Positions 45,101 through 54,286 of a DNA stretch of 64,000 nt are shown in pieces. The stretch's first letter is position 1; each line of letters starts with the position of its first letter. Both the position numbers and the translations under genes were made by a program. The DNA is taken from NCBI RefSeq assembly GCF_004514475.2, contig NZ_MYFO02000005.1, positions 372,001 through 436,000 on the forward strand, read 5' to 3'. The notes under the pieces were generated by a model. It ran no database searches. It was not told where the DNA came from and worked only from the letters and a program-made list of their open reading frames with translations. The DNA is from Paenibacillus athensensis (GTDB taxonomy: Bacteria > Bacillota > Bacilli > Paenibacillales > NBRC-103111).

Positions 45101-46680
45101 TTTTCATTGTCCTTGTACAGCAAGCTCATTTCGTCGGTAATGACATGCGCCGCTACCGTTGTGACCTCATTGGACCACGGAGAAACACCGCTTTCGTTAA
45201 CACCGCGCACCCGGTACGTATACGTCACGCCGGTCAGCGCCGTCTCGTCATGGAAAGCCGGGGTACCCGCCCGTCCGCCATCGGAGAAATCCGAAGCGAC
45301 CGTGGTCCACGTCTGGCCGTCCTCTGAACGCTGGACTTCATAGCCGGCTGCGCCTACGGAGCCTTGCCATCTCATATTGGCTACCGAGTCGATATCAAAC
45401 AGTACGGGCGCATGGGCCGGGGCCGGAATCGCAGGCACTGCCGTTGATTTGGTCACGTCATTCACGGCCATATAATGAGCGTATTTGTAGACGGTACGGA
45501 TGATTTCTTTTTCCCCGTAGTAGCTGCCTGAAGAAAAGCCCGGCCAGTGATAGGAAGCCCAGTTGCCCGGGTCCTCATCATGCCAGTAGAAGCCGCCGTC
45601 CTCTTTATGCGGACGCAAGGACCAGATCATGATTCCGTCCGTCCCGTTCTGCAGCGCCGCATTGTACAGCGCTTCTACGGGCGCAGCCGAGGTATACAAG
45701 CCGAATTCGCCGAGAATATACGGCTTCTTGCCGTTAGCGAGCGCCGCATCCGCCGTTAATTTATCCATGAAATTGCCGGTATAAAAATGATTCCCGACGA
45801 TGTCAATATGAGGATCGTTCAGCGACTCCGCCTGGACGGCAAAACGGCCGTCGAGCAGAAGCTGGCTTGGCTGTTCGTCCTCCTTGATGTAACGGGCGAT
45901 TTCCGTCGTCCAGGCTTGCGGGAATTTATCCTGATTGTAGCCGCCCAGCTCGTTGCCCGTTTCCCAGGCGAGAATCGCTTTATCGTCTTTGTAAGCAACG
46001 CCCGTATACGTGTTCACACGGTTCATCATGTAGTGGATCACTTGCTTGAAATCGGAAATAATGAGCGGATCGGTATAAAACTTCCACGCATCGTCATCAT
46101 GAGCCGCATCGTTGCTGATCGTACCGGGATAACGGAAATTCACATAGCTTTCAATTCCGCCGACCCACTGCCACTGGTCAACAAAGGGGATGATGACGCG
46201 AATCCCGTATTGATTGGCCAGCGCGAGAAATTTGTCCAGCTTCTTGAAGCCATCTTCACTGAATTGCATCTGTCCGTTGGCGTCGGGCCCCAGAATCAGC
46301 GCGCTTGACGCGTTGGCGTTATCGTATCGCTTGACCGGCGGCACGTAGGTCCGGGTTACCTGGCCCCCCATCGCGGCGAGTGTGCGCAGCGCATCTTCTT
46401 TCGAAAAATCCGGGTCCAGGATAGCGCCTGGATAATTCAAGGACGCAAACCTGAAGTCGGCTGCGCCGTCTTTCAAATGATCTCCCTCGACCGTTATGAA
46501 ATTCGTAAACACCGACTCATATACATCGCCGGTTACACTGCCATATACCGAATCCGAGACCGAATCGCCCGAGCTGTCTTCGGCCAGCGCCGTCGAAGCG
46601 CCTGCAAACGAAAACAATACGCCGGCAATCAGTTCAACAGCTACCAGCAAGCTCAGCATTCTTTTACTTCTTCCTAACAT
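42145..46680 (-). CDS. Secreted multidomain GH5 mannanase/cellulase-like protein (1511 aa)
   Basis: After a signal peptide (cleavage about residue 33) a GH5 TIM-barrel spans about 55-410, with acid/base E244 in WETGNELGG and nucleophile E325 in YILGEFGLYT. These fit the GH5 beta-mannanase subgroup. An FN3-like domain (about 425-525) and two discoidin-like regions (about 530-790) follow. Then come two paralogous beta-sandwich domains starting with FEDGEYNYG and FEGYGGYDA (about 800-1130, CBM11/CIA30-like), an unassigned domain, and a CBM4/9-like domain (about 1250-1400). The protein ends at the stop 32 bp before the SLH gene's upstream ATG, so the two may be co-transcribed. It has no SLH domain of its own. 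Confidence 0.85.
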   Translation of the reverse strand: MLGRSKRMLSLLVAVELIAGVLFSFAGASTALAEDSSGDSVSDSVYGSVTGDVYESVFTNFITVEGDHLKDGAADFRFASLNYPGAILDPDFSKEDALRTLAAMGGQVTRTYVPPVKRYDNANASSALILGPDANGQMQFSEDGFKKLDKFLALANQYGIRVIIPFVDQWQWVGGIESYVNFRYPGTISNDAAHDDDAWKFYTDPLIISDFKQVIHYMMNRVNTYTGVAYKDDKAILAWETGNELGGYNQDKFPQAWTTEIARYIKEDEQPSQLLLDGRFAVQAESLNDPHIDIVGNHFYTGNFMDKLTADAALANGKKPYILGEFGLYTSAAPVEALYNAALQNGTDGIMIWSLRPHKEDGGFYWHDEDPGNWASYHWPGFSSGSYYGEKEIIRTVYKYAHYMAVNDVTKSTAVPAIPAPAHAPVLFDIDSVANMRWQGSVGAAGYEVQRSEDGQTWTTVASDFSDGGRAGTPAFHDETALTGVTYTYRVRGVNESGVSPWSNEVTTVAAHVITDEMSLLYKDNEKRKVYAYDHSSNLTTSSSSDNELGIGYKAYVSTANAGFLTYASPVALSRVSVTATGTGVMKWYVSSTNSNYQEIQPNKNGDEYTASSLPANTRYVKFSIPGSNAVQVDKVQLEYVYTGSGYAAPPTLVRNGFIVDSEFSGQDAERTANLQVAAGQTGTNGDAALSRSNGNSGSIVYKADGDLSSYRFTTYSNVTDEMTFLSSIDGMTYTAIHPAVSKSPTAQGWSKVIYTDFALPASTRFIKAVYPATGSGAAPALARVEIGYGVNLIPLTDKPPANVFEDGEYNYGVDANLKSGYTRNPSGDAISISLDSANKNHGSYGVKVDYAFSSQWYAGLTKALPHVDLSHFDALHAWVKPDGSANGLSFQFRTADDRVWEAKVPLTGTTGKTIELRYSDFIQPQWNKDAYPGSTMNMSDVTEFSIYVSSMDGSIAQAGAVYLDDIKMANATKLDDFEGYGGYDALIQKAFTRNTGGGSFDVALDATHKSEGGFGLKVDYNFSGPGYAGGSFNPDFLNLAGYDGFTFWLQPDGSNNELAIQFTDAEGKFWETKAVVRGSDPRLMMVPFDDFRLPSWYSSDTTARPNPAVNITAVSFYMGGSNDSNSSSGTLYIDDINGASFRTSLQTAQVTLAPSAGTVTTLPYTLHGTAVNGKFVRLKAGSQMFYAPVQQDGTWSYSTSKLANGPIDIEAAIELYNGTVVTSDHQTFAVDVANNPYQDGQGGMQQNYLLNASFDNVMDAGAWPLLPQQWTNMNASGESVTNGIVKLEAGNARTGAYGLIHWNDTPYEVTTAQQVENLPDGLYELRAWTKSKGGQEAAEMIATVEGQAPIRKNIPTGTGTWAYIKISDLEVRGGKMTVAFHSKDQGDHWIAVDDVELVRTGDIVLPYRVEAVGGMDRIGGLSATVAVSHVANTPDHAGDEVLYVQLMKGATPVSYVAVSKDIANAESITVHFDVADPNNSEYRLYAFVLDTLTKDIITLPNPLSDKLSMQ

Positions 46681-46732
46681 GCTTTCACCAACCCCCGCTC
46701 ATTTAATGAAAAAGAAGCGCCACATTCATTTT

Positions 46733-46745
46733 TGTAACGCTTACA
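46733..46745 (-). promoter_or_regulatory. cre-like palindrome upstream of the 1511-aa GH5 gene
   Basis: TGTAACGCTTACA, a dyad TGTAA-CGC-TTACA one base shorter than the canonical cre, stands 52 bp before the start codon in an AT-rich promoter region. It may bind CcpA weakly or the local LacI-type regulator. Confidence 0.4.
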
Positions 46746-46835
46746 TGTATAGATTTTAAATTAATTTTAATAAAATTTCAATAATATAATTATAATAATT
46801 TAAATTTATTTTTAAAAATTTAAAATTTGAAATAC

Positions 46836-46869
46836 AAAAAAGACCCCCGAATTCCCACCTTCAGGGGCC
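46836..46869 (-). terminator. Terminator of the mannan uptake operon
   Basis: On the minus strand CCCCTGAA pairs with TTCGGGG (one G-T pair) followed by T6. It starts 30 bp after the beta-mannosidase stop codon. Confidence 0.75.
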
Positions 46870-46900
46870 TTGCGATCAACCTAACCGCCCATAAAACGTT

Positions 46901-49597
46901 TTACTGCGCAATCGAAGAAGCAGCCCTGGACTCGGCTGCCAGCTTCGCCGACGTCAAGCGTCCCGCTTTAGCCTGAGCGGTCCGGCTTTGAAAGCAATGA
47001 AAGGCAATGACGGGTTCGGCTACAGAGCCGCACAATTTCGCTTCGCGGGCCTGACGCTCGCCGAACAGCTCGCCCGATCTGACCGTGCAAGTGATTTCGA
47101 TCTCTTGCGATTCCCCCGGAAACAAAATCTCGTAGGCCTCGTCGGCCACCATCACATACCTGTCGGTTTGTTCCTCCGCATGCACGAACAAAGCGGCGGC
47201 GGCTCCCGCGTTATGTACCCGGAACCGCTTCACCAGCACCTCGTCGCCGCCGTGAAGACCGCCAGCCCCATCCGGCCGCCAGCCGCTCAGCTCTTGAATG
47301 TCGAGCTTCGCCGGGCCCAGATCGAGCGCGCCTCCATACAGAGGCTGCTCGGCGGGAACGGTCGAGAAAATGTACACATTCTCTACCTTCCGCGCAGCGT
47401 CTGCTTGAAGCTTTAAACGCACGAAGACCAGCCCGTCCGCTGTCTCCGGCACCTCAAAGCTCAGATTCCCCGCAAGTGACGAGCCGTTTTCGAGAGCGGC
47501 CGCTCGCAGCGTTTGCGTATACAGGACCGCGCCGTGGCTGTCCAGAACCTGCGCCTGAACTTCGGCTTGCGTCGGTCCGCCGTTTCGATGCACGTAGACA
47601 GGGGCATGAAACAAGTCGCCTGCAGCATAATTCAGCTTCCTGTAGTCCAGCGATACGTGATCGGGCGCAAACGCTTTTTTCACCCAATAGTAGGCCATCT
47701 TGGTTTCCTTGTAATAATCGATCAGGTTCGTGCAGCTGGCGTTCGGCCACGGCTCGTTAAGCTGCCAGACGATGCTCCCGCTGTTGTGAAACTGCCTGCG
47801 TCGGTTGGCTTCGAGAATGAACCGCAGCCCCTCCGCCTGAATCCACTGGCTGCAGTCGACAAACGCGGCCAGCTCCTCCAGCCGTCCGAACAGCTGCAAG
47901 TCGCGGTCGTACGTATCCCACCACTCGCCGTGATGACGCCAGACCAGGCTGTCTGTCATCGAAGTCGGCCGCAGGTGGCCGGGACTGAGGAATTTACGCA
48001 GGCTTTTGAGCGAGCTGACGCCATCCACGCCAAATTCGCTGTGAAACAAATGATCCGCTTCACCGTAAATTTCATAATGCTGTGGATTCCCCTGGTATTT
48101 CCAGTGACCGTGTACATCGTGGCTGACGCCCTTCTCGGCAGTAATATACTGAACGGGCCCTGACGCCGAGGTCGGTAAAAACATCCGCAAAGGGTCCCAC
48201 TTTGCCGTCAGCTCCTTGAGCATAGCCAGATTCTCGTCTTCATAGGTAGAAGGTGTATTGGGCGCGCTCATCAGCTCATTTCCCCCGCTCCAGACGCTCA
48301 GCGAGACATGATTGCGGCGCGTCCGCAGCGCCTCGACCGCCGTCCGGGCCAGCAGCTCCAGATATTCGGGCCGCTTGGAAGGAATATTGTCGACGCCGGA
48401 GCTCGATTGCACAAACTCCTGCCAAATCAGAATGCCGTGACGGTCGCACAGTTCATAAAAATACGATTTCTCGATGATGCCTCCGCCCCATACGCGAATC
48501 ATGTTCACGTGTGCTTTTTGGGCCAAATGTACGATCCATTCGTAGCGGCTTTCGGCGACATTGCCGTACAGATGATCCAGCGGGGTCATGTTCACACCCC
48601 GGATATAAATGTTGACACCGTTGATCACAAAGGTATAAGGAAGCGCCCCTTCCGGGCTATCGGGATTGACTGCATAGGCCAGCTTGCGGATGCCTGTCTG
48701 ACAGGTATAACGGTCCAGCTCGCAGGAACCCTGGAGCAATTGGACTTCGATGCTGTATAACGGCTGATCGCCGTAGCCGTTAGGGTACCATAACCGCGGC
48801 GCAGCAAGCTGAAAGCGGAATTCTACAGGCTGCTCCAGCGTATGCAACGGCTCCATTGCCGTCGCAACGACCTGCCCGTCAGGATCAAGCACCCGCGCGG
48901 CGAGCTGCAAGCCGGCCGCTTCGTCTGCGGAAGCCGACTGCCGGACCACACCGGCTGATAGATACACAAGTCCGGTTCCCTGCTCGACATCGGTGCGCAC
49001 ATGCACGTTCTCCAGCGAATACGCTTGATGCACGCGCAGCACGACATCGTCCCAAATCCCGACGTTCACAAGCCGTGTGGAAAAATCCCACTTGTAGTTA
49101 AACCGACTTTTCTGCGTGAACGTTTCCGAGGTTTTGCCGATTTGCGCCATCTCGTCCGGAGCCTGCTTCAGCACCACCAGCAGCTCAAAGCTGTCGTGCC
49201 GCTCGATCCATTCGGTAATATCGAATACAGCTGGATGATACATCCCTTTATGCTCACCCAGCAGCTCGTGATTCAAATAAATCATCGCTTCGTAATCCAG
49301 TCCCTTGAACACCAGCTCGACCTTGGAGCCGGAAACGGCGGGCCGTTCGAATAACGTCTTGTAGACCCACCAGCGATTCTCCACCCACTCACACTTCAAG
49401 CTGTTCATATCGTGATACGGATGATCGATCAAGCCGGCTTGATGCAAATCCTGATGCACGCCTCCAGGCACCGTAGCCGGCAGCCATTCCGTGACGCCCA
49501 TCAGTTCATTGCCAATCTCCATACTGCTTCCTTTGACGGGTACCCAGGGCCAGAACCCTTTCACGAACCATTGATACTCTCTAAATGACAGCTCCAT
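46901..49597 (-). CDS. GH2-family beta-mannosidase (cytoplasmic)
   Basis: 898 residues without signal peptide. The GH2 layout is visible: jelly-roll sugar-binding domain (about 8-190), immunoglobulin-like domain, TIM-barrel with acid/base E441 (SVWSGGNE) and nucleophile E521 (FHSEFG), and two C-terminal beta domains. MIRVWGGG and the NRWWVYKTLF segment mark the beta-mannosidase branch rather than beta-galactosidase. It releases mannose from imported manno-oligosaccharides. It is the last gene of the binding protein-permease-permease-GH2 operon, 47 bp after the MalG-type gene. Confidence 0.9.
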   Translation of the reverse strand: MELSFREYQWFVKGFWPWVPVKGSSMEIGNELMGVTEWLPATVPGGVHQDLHQAGLIDHPYHDMNSLKCEWVENRWWVYKTLFERPAVSGSKVELVFKGLDYEAMIYLNHELLGEHKGMYHPAVFDITEWIERHDSFELLVVLKQAPDEMAQIGKTSETFTQKSRFNYKWDFSTRLVNVGIWDDVVLRVHQAYSLENVHVRTDVEQGTGLVYLSAGVVRQSASADEAAGLQLAARVLDPDGQVVATAMEPLHTLEQPVEFRFQLAAPRLWYPNGYGDQPLYSIEVQLLQGSCELDRYTCQTGIRKLAYAVNPDSPEGALPYTFVINGVNIYIRGVNMTPLDHLYGNVAESRYEWIVHLAQKAHVNMIRVWGGGIIEKSYFYELCDRHGILIWQEFVQSSSGVDNIPSKRPEYLELLARTAVEALRTRRNHVSLSVWSGGNELMSAPNTPSTYEDENLAMLKELTAKWDPLRMFLPTSASGPVQYITAEKGVSHDVHGHWKYQGNPQHYEIYGEADHLFHSEFGVDGVSSLKSLRKFLSPGHLRPTSMTDSLVWRHHGEWWDTYDRDLQLFGRLEELAAFVDCSQWIQAEGLRFILEANRRRQFHNSGSIVWQLNEPWPNASCTNLIDYYKETKMAYYWVKKAFAPDHVSLDYRKLNYAAGDLFHAPVYVHRNGGPTQAEVQAQVLDSHGAVLYTQTLRAAALENGSSLAGNLSFEVPETADGLVFVRLKLQADAARKVENVYIFSTVPAEQPLYGGALDLGPAKLDIQELSGWRPDGAGGLHGGDEVLVKRFRVHNAGAAAALFVHAEEQTDRYVMVADEAYEILFPGESQEIEITCTVRSGELFGERQAREAKLCGSVAEPVIAFHCFQSRTAQAKAGRLTSAKLAAESRAASSIAQ

Positions 49598-49644
49598 CGG
49601 ATTCCCTCCACCCTCTCTTACACTTCAGCTGCGCTTCTTCGGGA

Positions 49645-50469
49645 TCAAGACTTGACGGCCCCGCTGGTTACGCCGGAAAAAATAAATTTTTGCAAAAACA
49701 GATACAACACCACCGTAGGAATCATAATAATGAGGATGGCTGCGCAAATCGCGCCCCATTCCGCTTGATTCACCCCGGCAAAACGCATGATCGAGGTCGA
49801 AACCACGACCAGATCTTTTTTAGGCATATACAAAAAGGGAATGTACATTTCATTATAAATATTAATCGTTTTTAAAATGACCAGCGTAGCTGTCGCCGGA
49901 CCGAGCAGCGGAAAAATAATCGAGCGGTAAATCCGGAACAGCGAGGCGCCGTCCATCATCGCGCTTTCATCCAGCTCGTAAGGGATGTTCGTAATGAACT
50001 GCAAATAGATGTAGATTTGAATGATATCCGCGCCAATGAACAATAGAATCGGAGCCCCGAGCGTATTGAACAAGCCCAGCGATTTGATCAGCGAGAACAC
50101 GACGACCTGCGTCGTAATCGTCGGCACGATCGTGGCGCTTAGAAAACCAAGCATGATCAGCTTTTTGCCGCGAAACTCAAACCGCCCGAGCGCGTAGGCG
50201 CTCATCGTGCCCAGCACAACGTTGCCGAGGATTGAAACTGCGATAATGATCACCGTATTCAGGAACGCCGTGCCCATGTTCGCTTTGGCAAAAACGTCAA
50301 TGAAATTATCGAGATGGAGGAAGGACTTGGGCAGCGCAAACGGATTCGTGCTTTCGTTTTTGCCCTTGAAGGCGTTCACCCATACGACATACGGAGGAAA
50401 CAACACGACCGCCGTAGCGATTAGCAGCAGCACATATTTGAAATAATGGACGGCATCAAATTTTCTCAT
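49645..50469 (-). CDS. Sugar ABC transporter permease (MalG type), mannan locus
   Basis: 274 residues, six membrane helices, EAA loop (DESAMMDGASLFRIYRSIIFP). Its start overlaps the stop of the MalF-type gene. Position before the beta-mannosidase suggests import of manno-oligosaccharides. No ATPase gene is nearby, so a shared MsmX-type ATPase is presumed. Confidence 0.92.
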   Translation of the reverse strand: MRKFDAVHYFKYVLLLIATAVVLFPPYVVWVNAFKGKNESTNPFALPKSFLHLDNFIDVFAKANMGTAFLNTVIIIAVSILGNVVLGTMSAYALGRFEFRGKKLIMLGFLSATIVPTITTQVVVFSLIKSLGLFNTLGAPILLFIGADIIQIYIYLQFITNIPYELDESAMMDGASLFRIYRSIIFPLLGPATATLVILKTINIYNEMYIPFLYMPKKDLVVVSTSIMRFAGVNQAEWGAICAAILIIMIPTVVLYLFLQKFIFSGVTSGAVKS

Positions 50470-51350
50470 TGCTGTTTCCCCCTCCGTTGAATGGCCAGGT
50501 TCTGCGCGCCCAGAATCAGTGCCGTCATAATCAGCAGCACGATGCTCATCGCTGAAGCGAGTCCAAAGTTATTGAACTGGAACGCCGTTTCCACTGTCTT
50601 GAGCAAAAAGGTTTCGCTGGACCCCGCCGGACCGCCCTTGGTCAGCACGAAAGGTAAATCAAAAATCGCCAGCGCCCCGCTAATCGTCAAAAACATATTC
50701 AATTGAATGATTTTCGTCAGATTGGGCAGCGTCAAGCTCCATAACGTCTGAAAGCGATTGGCACCGTCAATCTTGGCCGCTTCGTACATATCCCCTGGAA
50801 TCGCCTGCAGCGCCCCCAGATAGATCACCATGTTATAGCCCATGAATTTCCAGAAGCCGATGGAAGCCAAGGAGAAGTTAACCAGCGATTGATTGCCGAG
50901 CCAACTGATCTTGCCGATTCCAAAAAAACCAAGCAACGCGTTCAACGAGCCGTTTTGCGTATCAAACACGTATTGAAACATAAAAGCGACAGCTACGGCG
51001 TTCATGATAAAGGGAAGAAACAAAATGACGCGAAAGCCGTTTCTTCCTCGAAGTTTCGAATTTAAAATAACGGCAAAGACGATAGCGGCTGCGTTCTGGA
51101 CAATGCCGACCAGCACATAAGGCAGATGGTGAACAAATACGCCAAACAATTCGGAATTGGTGAAAATCTCTTTGTAGTTCGCGATCCCGATCCAGACGAG
51201 CTTGTCGCTGTAGCCGTCCCAGCTCGTGAAGCTGATATACATCATTTTGACAGCAGGGTAATACGTAAACAGGCATAGCAGGACGACCGGAACGATTAAA
51301 AAACAAAACACGATGATAAACTTCTGGATTCTATAAGAAATACCGTTCAT
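50466..51350 (-). CDS. Sugar ABC transporter permease (MalF type), mannan locus
   Basis: The ATG at 51350 has GGAG 7 nt upstream. 294 residues with six membrane helices and the EAA loop (YEAAKIDGANRFQTLWSLTLP). ATGA-coupled to the MalG-type gene. It is separated from the binding-protein gene by a perfect 13-bp stem-loop, which would lower permease expression relative to the binding protein. Confidence 0.92.
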   Translation of the reverse strand: MNGISYRIQKFIIVFCFLIVPVVLLCLFTYYPAVKMMYISFTSWDGYSDKLVWIGIANYKEIFTNSELFGVFVHHLPYVLVGIVQNAAAIVFAVILNSKLRGRNGFRVILFLPFIMNAVAVAFMFQYVFDTQNGSLNALLGFFGIGKISWLGNQSLVNFSLASIGFWKFMGYNMVIYLGALQAIPGDMYEAAKIDGANRFQTLWSLTLPNLTKIIQLNMFLTISGALAIFDLPFVLTKGGPAGSSETFLLKTVETAFQFNNFGLASAMSIVLLIMTALILGAQNLAIQRRGKQQ

Positions 51351-51391
51351 GCTCCCACTCCGCTCTTTCCTGGAAAGTTTCTGATCAGGAA

Positions 51392-51433
51392 GCAAAATGG
51401 ATTACCGGCGTACACCCGAATAATCCATTTTGC
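51392..51433 (-). promoter_or_regulatory. Intercistronic stem-loop between binding-protein and permease genes
   Basis: GCAAAATGGATTA (51392-51404) and TAATCCATTTTGC (51421-51433) are exact inverted repeats with a 16-nt loop and no T run. Such hairpins commonly stabilise the upstream binding-protein mRNA or partly stop transcription before the permeases. Confidence 0.65.
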
Positions 51434-51452
51434 CTGCTCCTGCTAAATCGGC

Positions 51453-52763
51453 TTATTTACCTAACGCTTTCTTCGCAGCGGCCCATTTCTCATTCAATTT
51501 ATCCAGATACGCTTTCGGATCTTTTTGCAGAACGAAATCCTGTACAACCGCCTCTTTCACGAATTGAGCCTTGTTGATGATTTGCGTGGTATCGTCATTG
51601 TCGGAAATGCCTTCCAGGTACGTGGCCCCGAAGCTGTTGAACTCGGACAATTGCGCCATCTTCGGCTGCTTATCCTTCAATACCGGAATGAAGCCGGCAA
51701 AATCATCGAAGCCGGAGTCTTCCAGCATCCACTTGACGAACGCCTTCGCCGTGTCGAGGTTTTTGCTGTCCTTGTTGACGCCGTAAGCCCAGTCGGGAGA
51801 CAGCGGAGCATTCAGCTTGCCGGAGTTATCGTAAGGGAACGGGAAGAAGCCGACGTTATCCGAAGTCGTACCGCTGTCGATGACTTGCGGAATCACCCAG
51901 TTGCCAAGCAAATACATCGCGAATTTGCCGCTGGCGACATCCTTCTTCGATTGCTCCCAGTTGGTGGAGTTGATATCCGGCTCCAGATAGCCTTTCTCAT
52001 ACATCGTTCTGAGAATGCCCATCGATTTGCCGTAAGCATTGTCCATCGTATACGGCGTGTCGGTTTTGGCCCGATCATTATTCAGGTTGGCGTTACCGGA
52101 CATGACCGTTGGAATCTCCGAGCCCCACGGATACAGCGTCCACTGATCCTTGAAGTTGGAAGCCAGCGGCACGATGCCCTTCGCTTTCAGCTTCTCGCTT
52201 GCTGCATAGAACTCATCCAGCGTCTTGGGAACGGCGGTGATGCCTGCATCTGCAAACGCTTTCTTGTTATACACGATACCTACTGTCGCGCCGCCTGCAG
52301 CAATCCCGTACACCTTGCCGCCAGTCGATTTGAAATCTTTGAAATAAATGTTGTCGTTCAGTCCGAGGTCATCGAGCGGAGCAAAATATTTCGGTAAATC
52401 GGTGTTGGCGATGGTCGGAATGAGCAAAACATCCGGCAAATCGCCCGTGGACAAGCGAACCTTCGTCGTTTTATCCAGATCGGTAATCGCTTCAAATTCA
52501 ACCTCGGCATTCGGGTATTTCTCTTTGAAGCGTTTGGCGTACTCGACATATTCCTTGCCGACCATATCCGTGCGGTTCGTCAGGAAAGTAATCTTGCCTT
52601 TAATCTTGTCGGCATCGCTGTCAGCCGGCTTCGCTGTTGCCGTTGGTTGATCTGTCGCCTTGGTTGCCGAATCACCGCTTGCGTTTTCTGTTTTGCTGCC
52701 GCATGCGGCCAGAAGCGTAACCGACATTGTAAGTGCTACCGCTACCGACAAATACTTTTTCAT
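51453..52763 (-). CDS. Sugar-binding lipoprotein, mannan locus
   Basis: 436 residues with a lipobox (VTLLAACGS), a Thr/Ala-rich tether, and the family-1 solute-binding fold (VEFEAITDLDKTTKVRLSTGDLPDV; FAMYLLGNWVIP). It captures oligosaccharides outside the cell for the following MalF/MalG pair. GAGGGG precedes the ATG. A cre-like site at 52787-52801 lies 24 bp before the start codon, and a LacI-type regulator is encoded just upstream on the same strand behind its own terminator. Confidence 0.92.
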   Translation of the reverse strand: MKKYLSVAVALTMSVTLLAACGSKTENASGDSATKATDQPTATAKPADSDADKIKGKITFLTNRTDMVGKEYVEYAKRFKEKYPNAEVEFEAITDLDKTTKVRLSTGDLPDVLLIPTIANTDLPKYFAPLDDLGLNDNIYFKDFKSTGGKVYGIAAGGATVGIVYNKKAFADAGITAVPKTLDEFYAASEKLKAKGIVPLASNFKDQWTLYPWGSEIPTVMSGNANLNNDRAKTDTPYTMDNAYGKSMGILRTMYEKGYLEPDINSTNWEQSKKDVASGKFAMYLLGNWVIPQVIDSGTTSDNVGFFPFPYDNSGKLNAPLSPDWAYGVNKDSKNLDTAKAFVKWMLEDSGFDDFAGFIPVLKDKQPKMAQLSEFNSFGATYLEGISDNDDTTQIINKAQFVKEAVVQDFVLQKDPKAYLDKLNEKWAAAKKALGK

Positions 52764-52786
52764 CTAAAATGACCCCTCTCAAGTAG

Positions 52787-52801
52787 TTGATATCGTTTAC
52801 A
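52787..52801 (-). promoter_or_regulatory. cre/LacI-type operator before the mannan uptake operon
   Basis: On the minus strand TGTAAACGATATCA fits the core pattern TGWAARCGNTWNCA. Its position just before the start codon would place it in the 5' untranslated region or promoter. It could bind CcpA, the adjacent LacI-type regulator, or both. Confidence 0.55.
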
Positions 52802-52915
52802 TGAATAAAGATATCACGGATTTCATAAAAATTCAACTATTATTCAAAATTTTAATTATAATTTTAATGTTTTATTTTGAAAAATACATTCAAAATACGT
52901 TTTCCGATTTTCGCG

Positions 52916-52955
52916 CAAAAAAACAGCATACCCGTCATTCTCACGTAGTATGCTG
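52916..52955 (-). terminator. Terminator of the mannan-locus LacI gene
   Basis: CAGCATAC/GTATGCTG (52924-52931, 52948-52955) with A8 on the left, so on the minus strand a stem followed by a T run. It lies 35 bp after the regulator's stop codon. Confidence 0.8.
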
Positions 52956-52989
52956 CATCTTCGGCAAATTCATTTAAAAGCCATCCGGA

Positions 52990-54051
52990 TCATGGCGCTT
53001 CTGCCGGAGAAATCGCCTTGACCGAATCACGCTCCACCAGAAAGGTGGATAGCAGGACCAGTTTGGGCCAAGCCTCCGGCTCATTGATCCGCTGCAAAAT
53101 CAGTTCTACCGCGCCCTTCCCCATCTCGCTCTTGGGCACCTTCACCGTCGTCAGCTTGGGCTGGGTCAGCGCACTGATCGATAAATCGTCAAAGCCGACA
53201 ATCGACACCTCCTGCGGACACAAGACGCCCATGTCGGCAAAGGTCGACTGCGTTTCAATCGCCAGCATGTCATTGGCGCAAAAATACGCCGTCACCGGAT
53301 CGTCGCGATGCACGTAGCGGCTTAACGCATTGGAAAACTCAGGCGATGTATAGTTGCCGTCGCCGCTGACGCCAGCGCCTTCGATTTGCACCGTTTCGAT
53401 GCCCTCGATGCCGGCCTCCTGCGCCGCTTGGACCGCTTGTTTGAAGCCGCGGTACCTCTCAGCAAAGCTCCAGGCCGAGTTAACATCGCCTACAAACGCC
53501 AGCTTGCGGTGCCCGGCCTCCAGCAGCAGCCGGGTAGCCTGCTGCGCCCCTTGGCTGTTGTTGGATAGAATATGGTCAACCTGCGGGTCTTGTACGTTGG
53601 AATCGACCATGACGAACGGATAATTTTTCTCCTTTAAAGTGTTCATATAATTATCCGGGATGTGGCCCAGCACAATGACGCCGTCCACATGGCCTTCATG
53701 CATTCTGGCGGGCAGCCAGTCTCTGGCGTCGGCATTTGATGTATCGATGCTGGACAGCAGCATACTAAAGCTATGCTTGGACAGTTCCTCGTCAATGCCC
53801 CCCAATATTTTGCCCCAATATTGAAAATCCTGCATGTATCCGCGCGGCATCACCACAGCCAACGTGCCTGTTTTGGAAGCCGGTACGGTTTTACGGGTAG
53901 CCTTCATCCGATAGCCCATTTCCTTGGCCGTCGTCCAGATTAATTCCTTTGTGACATCGCTGACTGCCGAATCATTGGACAACGCCTTGGAAACCAGTGC
54001 CTGGGAAACATTCAAATGCTCGGCAATGGTCTGCAGCGTAATTTTCTTCAT
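52990..54051 (-). CDS. LacI-family regulator of the mannan locus
   Basis: The ATG at 54051 follows GAGG. The 353-residue protein has a LacI helix-turn-helix (TLQTIAEHLNVSQALVSKALS) and a sugar-sensing core with MLLSSIDTS, HVDGVIVLGHIP, AGHRKLAFVGDVNSAWS and YFCANDMLAIETQ, typical of CcpA-like family members. Its gene is flanked by the oligosaccharide uptake operon and the GH26 gene, so it probably senses a mannoside and controls both. Confidence 0.9.
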   Translation of the reverse strand: MKKITLQTIAEHLNVSQALVSKALSNDSAVSDVTKELIWTTAKEMGYRMKATRKTVPASKTGTLAVVMPRGYMQDFQYWGKILGGIDEELSKHSFSMLLSSIDTSNADARDWLPARMHEGHVDGVIVLGHIPDNYMNTLKEKNYPFVMVDSNVQDPQVDHILSNNSQGAQQATRLLLEAGHRKLAFVGDVNSAWSFAERYRGFKQAVQAAQEAGIEGIETVQIEGAGVSGDGNYTSPEFSNALSRYVHRDDPVTAYFCANDMLAIETQSTFADMGVLCPQEVSIVGFDDLSISALTQPKLTTVKVPKSEMGKGAVELILQRINEPEAWPKLVLLSTFLVERDSVKAISPAEAP

Positions 54052-54286
54052 GAATCCCTCATCCCACTCTTCGTTGAATTTTGTTTCTTTAACAATACTC
54101 AATTTTTCAACTTATTTCAATTTTTTTCTTAGAAAATCGCGCAAATCCAAGAAACACATCGAGAGAGAGGCGGACGCATGAAGCAGGAAGCAACCGGGAG
54201 GCGTGGTCGCTGCGCGAAACAGGGGGGAGACACAAGCAAACAGCCAGCCGCCGGTTGGTATCCGACGACTGGCCGCTGCTGGCTCC
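54052..54286. other. Intergenic region between GH26 and LacI genes
   Basis: The left half is AT-rich and should carry the LacI promoter. Near 54241-54285 AGCCAGC and GCTGGCT can form a stem after the GH26 stop codon. No T run follows, so it would be an imperfect terminator. Confidence 0.35.
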
